DNA of 64,000 bases, taken from Dromaius novaehollandiae. Taxonomy: Eukaryota > Chordata > Aves > Casuariiformes > Dromaiidae. Below, piece after piece: positions 13,401 through 22,618 of the stretch. Under the pieces are notes generated by a model that worked only from the letters and a program-made list of their open reading frames with translations, did no database searches and was not told the origin of the DNA. The stretch is from assembly GCF_036370855.1 (NCBI RefSeq), contig NC_088098.1, positions 142,186,721-142,250,720 on the forward strand, read 5' to 3'. Positions within the stretch are counted from its first letter, which is position 1. Every line of letters starts with the position of its first letter. The position numbers were made by a program, and so were the translations under genes.

Positions 13401-15473
13401 TAAGAAAAAACATAAACCAGAAGAAAAACAAAACCAGAAAAAGATATAAACAAACCCCATAAAAAACAACTGGGAAAAATGATTCTGCAATCCTTTCTTT
13501 TTCCCCAACCTGTTCGGGCCATTTATGATTCATTTCAAGCAGATTGTGTGTGTCTACATGTACAGCAGCAATTTTATTTCTTGACTTTTGGAGGAGATAG
13601 AAAAAGAATGCTATGGGGACTGAAAGTGGGATGAATTTACAGTCCTTTTCCAGGAACACTGGCAATACCATAAGACCATGAAGTTTTGACTTTTCATCCT
13701 CCTGCTTCCTTTCACTCTTTGCAATGTAATGTGCCTGATAGCTTCAAAATAACACGTTATTAGTTCTCGTGCAGAAAAGAATTACTGATGGCTATGAAAG
13801 AGGGAAAGGAAATGTAGAAAAAAGAATAGGCAAAGCTCAGTTGCTAAAACTTTCAGCAATTCTACCCCATGAAAGGGTCAGAAGAGAGGAAGGCAAAGTG
13901 ACATCAAAGACATAGTGGTATATATTGCAGCAGCAAGAGTTAGCAGAGAAAGCAAGTTAACAGTCCATTGCAATCCTCTCATTAGTGCAGTTAGTTTCTT
14001 TAGACTCCTGACATTTGATCTACACTACATCTACTGTTGAATGATCAAACATATAAACTGCCATTCACAGTTTATTATGTTTAAAAAGTATACCTCTGAT
14101 TTGGGAAACTCACAACCTCTGAAATTAGTAAAAGTGTTCCAGTAATTTTAAATCACTTTAAACTGCATGAGCCCAGAATTACGATCACTTCCAAACCCAA
14201 GTACTTATAAAAATTTCTGGAGTGCTTTAACAATTTTACACATCTCTACTTCACATATATCTTGAGCTCCAATGTTTCTGAAATAAAGTACATTTTAAAA
14301 TGTGAAGAATATATCTTGATTTTTCCAAGTACAGAACTCAGAGGCAGAGGAGCAGGAGAGAAGGGTGACAGTCAAATCTGGATTGATTTTGTGCCAATCT
14401 TAGGTAAAATATACGAGACAATGAAGTTTACATTAGTATCAGGCAGGAAGATGATTCTCAGTTAGCACCGTTCACTTGGAACAATGAACGGTTTTTAACA
14501 TACAATAAATCACAAGCTCAAAATGTAAATGCTGATGATATTGTAGGAATATTGTCTCCACTTACCATATTTTTAATATTCAGTCAACTAATAAGAAACT
14601 GTTTGTATGTCCCCAAAGAGTTAATAACTCACTTTCAGATTTTATTGTAGATATGTGAGATATTCCAACTTAAAGCTTCTTCAGAAGTCAAGTTGTTTTT
14701 TACTTTGTCCATTTACTTTTTCTATATCTTCTACAGTTCTTTATATCTATGGTTGCTGATATTGCATGTGTGGCTGGACTGCCAATGATGCTATCCTACT
14801 GAAGAACGCATATCACTCACTAAACATACTTTACAGTTGCTTGAATCACATTCCAGTCTCCCTAGGGACTTGAATAGCTATGCAAAGCTGAAGTACTATC
14901 CTGAATGTAAGTGGCCTAGAGGACTTGTATAGTCCAACTGTGTGAAATAACGGCAAACTGATTTATGGGGTGGTACCTATGATATCGGGACTTCTGTGAA
15001 GCTCTTGACTGAGGGCTGAATTTTTTCTTCTGTTCATATGGTTGGAATAGGGAAATATGTTATTTTCTTACTAAGAGATAGGATGTTTGAGGCAGAAGTG
15101 CCTGCTTAAGAAAGAGTTTGTACTTTCACACAAGCTGAATAAGTCCTTTTTGGTGGACACAAACTAATTCTCTCTCTTGGGAGATCTTTCTTAGTCTGGC
15201 TTCATTCTCTTCTCTTGAAAAAAGAGGAAAGCTGACCGAATGTGTTTTCTAATCCAGATAGAATGAAATCAGCTCTGGGGTTAGTGCACAAATATACCTA
15301 TAAAAAGGTGCAACTCCTATCAAATGGTGTTTTCAGTCTCACATTAGTAAGCTGTTATATTTTAAGATTTGTCCTAATATATCGGATATTTGTTATAAAC
15401 CATTGTTAATCTATATTTTCATTCTAAGAAAAGTAGAAGACTAGCTTTAAAATAGACAATCCCTTTCTTCTTA
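13401..15473. other. Unique AT-rich DNA, no gene seen
   Basis: An A-rich patch at 13402-13470 follows the GC-rich island. The rest is unique AT-rich sequence with no recognisable feature up to the transposon. Confidence 0.55.
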
Positions 15474-15475
15474 TA

Positions 15476-15511
15476 CAGGCATACCTCACTATATTGCGCT
15501 TTGCTTTATTG
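15476..15511 (+). repeat. Tigger 5' terminal inverted repeat
   Basis: Outer end of the transposon, beginning CAGGCATACCTC directly after a TA. Its complement is at 17847-17882. The inner part of the repeat (GCTTTATTG) is also mirrored near the other end. Transposase would bind here to cut the element out. Confidence 0.9.
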
Positions 15512-15899
15512 TGCTTGACGGATGTTGCGCTCTTTACAAATCGAAGGTTTGTGGCAACCCTGCGTCAAGCAAGTCTGTTGGCGCCATTTTTCCAACAGCA
15601 TGTGCTCACTTTGTGTCTCTGTGTCACATTTTGGTAATTCTTGCAGTATTTCAAACTTTTTCATTATTATTTTATCTTTTGTGGTGCTATTTGATCAGTG
15701 ATCTTTGATGTTACTGTTGTAATTGTTTTGAGGTGCCACGAACCATGCCTATATAGGATGGGGAACTTAAATGATCAATATTGTGTGTGTTCTGACTGCT
15801 CCACTGACCGGCCATTCTCCCGTCTCTCTCCCTCTCCTCGGGCCTCCCTATTCCCTGAGGCATGACAAAATTGTAATTAGGCCAATTAATAACCCTGAA

Positions 15900-17648
15900 A
15901 TGGCCTCTAAGTGTTCAGGTGAAAAGAAGAGTCACACGTCTCCCTTGAAATCCAAAGCTAGAAATGATTAAGCTAGTGAGGAAGCCATGTCAAAAGTTGA
16001 GACAGGCTGAAAGCTGGGCCTCTTGCGCCAAACAGTTAGCCAAGTTGTGAATGCAAAGGAAAAGTTCTTGAAGGAAATTAAAAGTGATACTCTGGTGAAC
16101 ACACGAAGGATAAGAAAGCAAAACAGCCTTATTGCTGATATGGAGAAAGTTTTAGTGGTCTGGATAGAAGATCAAACGAGCCACAACATTCCCTTAAGCC
16201 AAAGCCTAATCCAGAGCAAGGCCCTAACTCTCTTCAATTCTGTGAAGGCTGAGAGAGGTGAGGAAGCTGCAGAAGAAGAGTTTGAAGCTAGCAGAGATTG
16301 GTTCATGAGGTTTAAGGAAAGAAGCCGTCTCCATAATATAGAAGTGCAAGGTGAAGCAGCAAGTGCTGATGTAGAAGCTGCAGCAAGTTATCTAGAAGAT
16401 CTAGCTAAGATAATTGATGAAGGTGGCTACACTAAGGAACAGATTCTCAATGTAGATGAAGCAGTCTTATCTTGGAAAAAGATGCCACCTAGGAGTTTCA
16501 CAGATAGAGAGAAGTCAATGTCTGGCTTCAAAGCTTCAAAGGACAGGCTGACTCTCTTGTTAGGGGCTAATGCAGCTGGTGACTTTAAGTTGAAGCCAAC
16601 GCTCAGTTACCCTTCCAAAAATTCTAGGGCCCTTAAGAATGATGCTAAATCTGCTCTGCCTGTGCTCTATAAATGGAACAACAAAGCCTGGATGACAGCA
16701 CATCTGTTTACAACATGGTTCACTGAATATTTTAAGCCCACTGTAGAGACCTACTGCTCAGAAAAAAAGATTCCTTTCAAAATATTACTGTTCATTGACA
16801 ATGCACCTGGTCACCCAAGAGCTCTGATGGAGATGTACAATGAGGTTAATGTTGTTTTCATGCCTGCTAACACAACATCCATTCTGCAGCCCAGGGATCA
16901 AGGCGTAATTTTGACTTTCTAGTCTTATTATTTGAGAAATACATTTTGTAAGACTACAGCTGCCATAGATAGTGATTCTTCTGATGGATCTGGGCAAAGT
17001 AAATTGAAAACCTTCTGGAAAGGATTCACCATTCTAGATGCCATTAAGAACATCCATGATTCCTGGGAGGAGGTCAAAATATCAACAATAACAGGAGTTT
17101 GGAAGAAGTTGATTCCAGCCCTCATGGATGATTTTGAGGGGTTTGAGACTTCAGTGGAGGAAGTAACTGCAGATGTGGTGGAAATAGCAGGAGAACTAGA
17201 ATTAGAAGTGGAGCCTGAAGATGTGACTGAAATGCTGCAAACTCATGATAAAACTTTAATGGATGAGGAGTTGCTTCTTATGGATGAGCAAAGAAAGTGG
17301 TTTCCTGAGATGGAATCTACTCCTGGTAAAGATGCTGTGAGCATTGCTGAAATGACAACAAAGGGTTTAGAACATTACATAAACTTAGTTGATAAAGCAG
17401 CGGCAGGGTTTGGGAGGACTGACTGCAATTTTGAAAGAAGTTCTATTGTGGGTAAAATTCTATCAAACAGCATCACATGCTACGGAGAAATCCTTCGTGA
17501 AAGGAAGAGTCAATTGATGCAGCAAACTTCCTTGTTGTCTTAATTAAAGAAATTGCCACAGCCACCCCAGCCTTCAGTAACCACCACCCTGATCAGTCAG
17601 CAGCCATCAACATCAAGGCAAGACTGTCTGCCAGCAAAAAGATTATGA
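15900..17648 (+). pseudogene. Tigger1-like transposase, inactivated by stops and small indels
   Basis: The ancestral frame starts at ATG 15900 (MASKCSGEKKSH). Two small deletions around 15939-15975 shift and then restore the frame; TGA at 16008-16010 (from an expected CGA), TAG at 16920-16922, TAA at 17541-17543 and TGA at 17646-17648 (again from CGA) interrupt it. Between stops the long open parts are 16011-16919 and 16923-17540. The N-terminal part holds a pogo-type helix-turn-helix (ending near [14 protein letters not shown]) and a CENP-B-type DNA-binding domain ([15 protein letters not shown] to [10 protein letters not shown]). The DDE superfamily domain keeps all three acidic residues: D in NVDEAV (codon 16455), D in FIDNAPGHP (codon 16797), D in QPRDQGV (codon 16896), so a DD32D spacing. 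Residues beside the triad are altered (DEA for the usual DET, PRD for PMD). The acidic C-terminal tail ([15 protein letters not shown]) is present. No functional protein is expected. Confidence 0.92.
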
Positions 17649-17685
17649 CTTGCTTAAGGCTCAGATGATGATTCGTATTTTTAGC

Positions 17686-17691
17686 AATAAA
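17686..17691 (+). promoter_or_regulatory. Transposase polyadenylation signal
   Basis: AATAAA just after the end of the transposase frame and inside the element, in the position where Tigger1 carries its own signal. Confidence 0.7.
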
Positions 17692-17846
17692 GTATTTTTA
17701 ATTACGGTACGTACACTGTTTTTTTAGACATAATGCTATTGCTCACTTAGACTACAGTATAGTGTAAACATAACTTTTGTATGCATTGGGAAGGAAAAAT
17801 TTTGTGTGACTAGCTTTATTGCGATATTTGCTTTATTGTGGTGGTC

Positions 17847-17882
17847 TGGAACCAAACCCGCAATATCTCTGAGGTATGCCTG
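17847..17882 (+). repeat. Tigger 3' terminal inverted repeat
   Basis: Ends GAGGTATGCCTG followed by TA. It complements the first bases of the 5' end exactly over 12 positions, with an inner region (CGCAATATCTC) that differs somewhat from the 5' end, as in known Tigger1. Confidence 0.9.
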
Positions 17883-17884
17883 TA

Positions 17885-18450
17885 ATTAAAATGGATGAAG
17901 ATCAAATACAAGTCTTGAAGCCTTTCTGTATTGAAGTTATAAATATAACTTTTCAAGATTCCTTTGGGAAATTTTTCATCTGTGCATTGTATGAGGAATA
18001 TTTTCCTGCCAATATATTACAGATTATTTTGAGGATGGCATGTTACTTTATTCCAATTTCTTTCATTTAGATAGTTCCAGTTATGTTTGCATGATCTTAA
18101 TAATTGCAACGTTTACTATGTTTCCAGATAATTCTTTTTTCCTCTTGGAATATTTTTTTCTATTCTTCTGTCTGCTGCATTCATTATACATTACGTAATA
18201 CTTCAGAGAGTACTGTATGAAATCTCCACTGTTGTATTGCATTATCGGATTGTGTTTGTTCCAGTCCCAGATGCAGGATGTCCTCTGATAATCATATAGC
18301 ACTGTCATGGGTAAAACAGTCTTGAGCTGGGGAATTTTTACTTAATTTAATTTATTGTTGATTGGCACAAAGTTCTGACCACTGGTTCAGGTATTGTGTG
18401 TGTGTGTGTGTGGGGGAGAACAATTAAGCAAACCCCTGGTGAGGGCTGTT
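17885..18450. other. Unique DNA with a short (GT)n run
   Basis: AT-rich sequence with no gene. A (TG)n microsatellite lies at 18395-18412, directly before the GC-rich tract. Confidence 0.55.
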
Positions 18451-18454
18451 CATG

Positions 18455-18665
18455 AGCCACAGCCCCTCGGGGATGTCCCTGCCCCAGCAACAGTCACCCA
18501 CAGCCCCAGCCCCTATGGGAGTGCCCCTTCCCCAGTGAGTGTCACTCACAGACCCCAGTGACTTAGCCCTGCCATGGGTCACCTATGACCACAGCCCCCT
18601 GGGGTGTCCCTGCCCCAGCGAGGGTCACTGGCAGCCACAGCCCCTCGGGATGCCCCCATGGGCAT
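18455..18665. repeat. Degenerate ~45-bp GC-rich minisatellite
   Basis: The words CCACAGCCCC, GTCCCTGCCCCAG and GGGTCACT recur with a spacing of about 44-48 bp: unit starts lie near 18457, 18504, 18547, 18590 and 18635. About four and a half units are visible and they differ from one another by substitutions and small gaps. The open frames across this block on both strands are a by-product of the repeat and its GC content. Confidence 0.75.
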
Positions 18666-18965
18666 GGCAGCTCTTGGAGCCCCATCTGCCAGAGCGTGTC
18701 TCCAGGCACATTTCCAGCTGCACACCTCCCGCAGCCTCCTCAGCAGTGCCCTGCCATCTGCCTCCGTGAGCTTAGCCTGTTGCCCTTCTTTCTGAAATAT
18801 GTCAGGTCCGGACATGGGTGCTCCCCACAGGCTGCAGTTCTGGCGCACACTGGGGCACTCCCACTGGTGCTGGAGCCAGTGGTGACGGGCACAGGGCAGG
18901 TCACCTCCTCCCACACAACACCCCACTATCCCAACCCTGCCATTTGTGCCCAATACATGCACGCA
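18666..18965. other. GC-rich flank of the minisatellite
   Basis: The GC-rich composition continues for about 300 bp beyond the tandem units without further periodicity. No known protein, LTR end or CpG-dense promoter is recognisable. It may be the remainder of the same inserted unit or an old LTR. Confidence 0.35.
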
Positions 18966-21284
18966 AAGTACACTGCCAGTGTACGTTTGACAAAATGTAC
19001 AAAAAAGAGAGGTGCTAATGAGAAACAAAACATGAAAATATCATATAACTTCCACTCATATAGTGTTCTTTTTGCAGTGCAGTTCAAAAAAATGACAGAC
19101 TTTTCTAAATCAACTTTGGGTTAAATGGGTGATAGGAACTGTACTTATTTATTTTGGTTAAAAAGTAAATATAGTAAGGGAAAGGTTTCTAAATATATTT
19201 ACATTATATGCAACTACAAGTTCTGTAAATAAATAGATCAAAATATTTTTTGTGTATTTTTAGCAAAACAGGAATGGATATGAAAAAATTAGTCAGCTGA
19301 TGATCGATGCTCATGTATAAGACAGGCTTTATTCACATATTTCAGTTATCACACCAATGAGCACTGACTCCTACTGACCTATAGCTCTCTAATCAAAGAA
19401 CTATAAACCAGGCCTAACTCAGAAATATAGAATTTGCACCATTGTATAGCTTTAGCATTGCCATACAGGGTCTCAAAATAATAGTATTGTGCCAGACAGG
19501 CAGGAAAGGTCTCTTTCATGCCTCTTTCCCTATGTAGTCTGCCATTACCATGGGGAAGAGAATTTTCTTCATAGTTACAGTCATGTTTTGCAAACCTCTG
19601 TGACAGACAGAGTCATTAATGCTGTTCCTTACCTTAATTAGTTGATAGGCAGAAGATAAAGAGGAAAAAGGGAGAATAAAAAGAAAGGTTGCTGTTTGAA
19701 GACTTCTGCAGCTGAATAAAAGAAGAACTAGTCCCCCCATATGGGATCATGTAAGACACCTCAAAATCTGACTTTTTCAATAATTTTAAAAAAGGAGGTG
19801 ACTTGAATTATATTCCCTGTTACTGTCCATACTGTCAGCACTGAGCTGAAAAATATAAGCAGTTGCTAAACAAGCTGGTGATTTTAACATGTATTTAAAA
19901 ATCATTTTTCTGCTATTGCTTACACTGATTAATATTTAGAAAGTTAGCACTTTACTGATCAGCTGGAAAAAATCAGGCCTCACCTGAATTCATGCTTATG
20001 TGCTGGCAAAGGAAAGGTATAGGTACATAGCAAAGTTTTTTATCACATTAGTGGATATTAAATGGTGATTTGTATTATTTAATGTTAAAATGAGGGCAAT
20101 TAGGTTCTAGTACTAGGACTTCTATTAAGGAAACAATAGTGGACAGTTAACTATCTACTATTTTTCCTGCCTTTAAAGACCCTTTGATTTTTTTTTTTTT
20201 TTGAATAGGATAAAAAGTCCAAATGTGACAGTAAGAGAACTGTTCTTTTTATACCTAAAATCACAAATAAGATAAAAGAAAATACTAGTTACATGCCTCC
20301 CTGCAGGGTTGGTTGGCCTGGGCCAAGATCAGGCCACAGCAGTTCTAAAATTCCCAGCACTAATATGAGAATTCCTGATATCTATCAAGAGCAAAGCATA
20401 AGCAAACCTCGCCCATATCTGCCTACCTTGCAAATTCCTGCAAAGGAAGGCTGATATAATTACAGGATGAATGTGCTGCTTAGCAGCAGAAAGAAATCTA
20501 GGAGGACTTGCCAACCATTACTCAGATTCAAAATTACTCAAAAAAATGATTTAAGACATGGCTACTTTTATAAAGATTCACATCAGCATAAATGAAACAT
20601 AAACAGGATCTCAGTACTAGGGATGCAAAGACAAGCAGCCACATTAGGGAAATGATCAGAAGGGTTACTCTTCTGTTGTTGTCTACCCATACTTTAAGAA
20701 TACCCATCTACCTATCTATCTTACCTACAGGTCTCTTTCAGAATTTTTTTTTAATTAGGTAATTACTAATGAAGTGAGTTTTTTTAACTTATTCCTCACT
20801 ATTTTCTATGAAACCTTAATCCTCCTCTCAGCATCTTTCTTTCCTTAAATATTTACGGTTTATGTTTCCATGTTTTCAGCTTGAGTCAGACTGTAGATCT
20901 CATCTCCTGATTGGCCCTTTACACATGAATGAATGGGTTTGTCTTCTATGATAGCATGCTTTAAAAGATGCCATTATTAGTCATTATCTGATGACTTTTT
21001 TTCTACACAACAGCCTATTAGAGATTTTTTCCAAGAGACAGTTCATGAGATATAAACCAACCAGAGGAGGAAACAGAATTAGGAAACTAGACCTGCTTTC
21101 TCATTGGCATGTTCAGATTCTTACTCTGATTATTCATATAACTGTTCAAATATGAAATATATATATATATATCCCCCTTCACATTACCAAAAGACTAAAG
21201 CTTAAAGAGCTTTGTTAAGAGCTTCTTTGCTTAACCAAGAAGGTTAAGATTTGAATCGTCATGGTCTACAAAAATCCACTCTCT
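18966..21284. other. Unique AT-rich DNA, no gene seen
   Basis: No supported gene. An (AT)n run sits at 21156-21172 and a poly-T at 20190-20202. Confidence 0.55.
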
Positions 21285-21565
21285 AATAGCGAAGGAGCTG
21301 GTAGACATAGGTATAGTGACATGTAGTGGCTGAAGATTGAAACTCTGCAGAGGACAGATTGAGTGACTTAGAGATAAAGTGGATGCTTCTTCAACTGAAG
21401 TCTTTAAATCAGAGGTGGAGATTTATCTCAAAGGCATGCTGTGGCTCACAAAGAAGTTACAGACTTGACACATGCAACACTGGATGAATTTCTGTGGCTT
21501 GTTTTAGGCTGGAGGTCAGAAAAGATGATCACAATGGTCCTTTTTGACCTTAAAGCATGAATCTT
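21285..21565 (+). mobile_element. Old CR1-like LINE, 3' end
   Basis: The segment reads like a degraded copy of the 3' end of ancient amniote CR1 elements. Blocks in order are GGAGATTTATCTCAAAGGCA near 21418, CTGTGGCTTGTTTTAGGCTGG near 21492 and GATCACAATGGTCCTTTTTGACCTTAAAGCATGAATC near 21524-21561, which correspond to the family's 'gaggtcaga...gatgat..aatggtcc' terminal part. It is short, 5'-truncated as usual for LINEs, and without coding capacity. The assignment is from memory. Confidence 0.65.
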
Positions 21566-22193
21566 GTTATCAAAAGGTGATTACAGCAAACTGTCTCTGA
21601 CTTTAAGAGAGAAGAAAAAAAAAACTGTAGGAATGCCATTATGCCATTGTGCAACACCTTCTGTGGATGGTAAAGGACAGACACAAACAATAAAATCCTA
21701 AAGAATTGTATGGTCTTGCCCTGTGTGTATCCAGCTAACTGTGTCAGATATATAATGGGTCTCTCTTTTCTGTATTTTGACAATACTTGTCAAATAAAAG
21801 TTTTTGAGACAAAGACAAAGTAAACAGGAGAGAAAAATACCTTTCCTTTTTTATATTTGTTTCATTAAAGAGTATAGGATTGTGATCAAGGTAGAAATGT
21901 AATATTTAACTGACATATGTGTTTCATTTTTTTATTTATTGTTAATTTTTTCCCTCTCTTTTACTCCACTTTGAAAAGCCAAAATGGTTTTGATAAGGCC
22001 TATTCATTTCACACACTGCCTCATTAAGGGAAAAAAAATGAAACACACTTAGAAGACTATTAAGTAGAAAGCTAATGTATACCTTCAAATAATTCTGATG
22101 CTTCTGGGAAGTTTTTGCCTTAGACTGAAACTAGTTTTCTTCACTCATGAACTGAACACCACTGGGGATTAAGGCTTGCCAGTGCAGGTGCAG
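21566..22193. other. Unique AT-rich DNA, no gene seen
   Basis: Nothing recognisable between the CR1 fragment and the solo LTR. Confidence 0.5.
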
Positions 22194-22198
22194 ACCCC
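22194..22198. repeat. Target duplication, left copy (ACCCC)
   Basis: Matches ACCCC at 22619-22623 on the other side of the 420-bp LTR. Confidence 0.85.
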
Positions 22199-22618
22199 TG
22201 TATGGGAAAGTGCAGAAAAATGTCGAGGAGATAGGTGATGGAGGCTAGCCAGACCGTTCCGTGGGAAAAGGAGCATCAACAGGGCATGTTGACCCATAGT
22301 CATGTAGTTGAGCCTGTGCCAGGGTGGTGCTGCACCTGGGCTTTGAATCGAGAATAACAATGAGCTCAACATGCTTACTGCGCATGTGTATAGTACATAA
22401 AAACTTCATCTAGTGCCCACCCAGTGTTCCTCACCCTGGACCGACACTCAGCGGTGCCAGGGATCCCCCGCTCCATTATTGCCTTGATCGGGAAAACGCC
22501 GGGGAACCCCCATTCAGACGCAGAGGTAATAAATGCTCCATATCGACCATCGTATGCCTTGTGTTCATGTATCCGTCCCTGCTGGGAATCCGGGCGGTGC
22601 CCCCGCCTCACCCTTACA
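22199..22618 (+). mobile_element. Solo LTR of an endogenous retrovirus, 420 bp
   Basis: The unit begins TGTATGGG and ends CCCTTACA, so it has the TG...CA ends of a retroviral LTR. It is flanked by a perfect 5-bp target duplication, ACCCC, at 22194-22198 and 22619-22623. A TATA-like ACATAAAAA lies at 22395-22403 and AATAAA at 22528-22533, which sets the orientation as plus, with U3 on the left. No gag, pol or env sequence adjoins it, so it is a solo LTR left after recombination between two LTRs. It does not resemble the three LTRs at 38, 42 and 56 kb. Open frames inside it are not viral genes. Confidence 0.85.
22528..22533 (+). promoter_or_regulatory. LTR polyadenylation signal
   Basis: AATAAA located 85 bp before the end of the LTR, in the expected place for the R region. 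Confidence 0.6.

Larger units (their letters stand above)
15476..17882 (+). mobile_element. Near full-length Tigger1-like DNA transposon (TcMar-Tigger)
   Basis: The element is 2,407 bp, against about 2.4 kb for mammalian Tigger1 as I recall it. It starts CAGGCATACCTC and ends GAGGTATGCCTG, perfect complements over the outer 12 bases. TA dinucleotides at 15474-15475 and 17883-17884 are the target duplication typical of Tc1/mariner elements. Subterminal sequence (a GCTTTATTG motif near each end), the 5' leader, a single transposase gene and an AATAAA at 17686-17691 are all in the expected order. Elements of this group move by cut-and-paste with a pogo/CENP-B-like transposase. The similarity to mammalian Tigger1 is strikingly high by eye along the whole length, while the surrounding DNA looks avian (CR1 LINEs). 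This is compatible with horizontal transfer; an assembly artefact is a less likely alternative because the element has its own private mutations and a clean TA junction. Confidence 0.95.

Noticed and set aside
12818..13671. Several overlapping frames of 68-112 codons on both strands
   Set aside because: They arise from the low stop-codon density of the GC-rich island; no frame is favoured and none resembles a known protein.
15511..15971. Open frames of 65 and 66 codons at the start of the transposon
   Set aside because: The first is in the untranslated leader of the Tigger element. The second overlaps the true transposase start but is a frameshifted product.
18539..19124. Proline-rich frames of up to 179 codons
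   Set aside because: They cover a GC-rich minisatellite and are open in several frames on both strands, so the frames reflect repeat composition.
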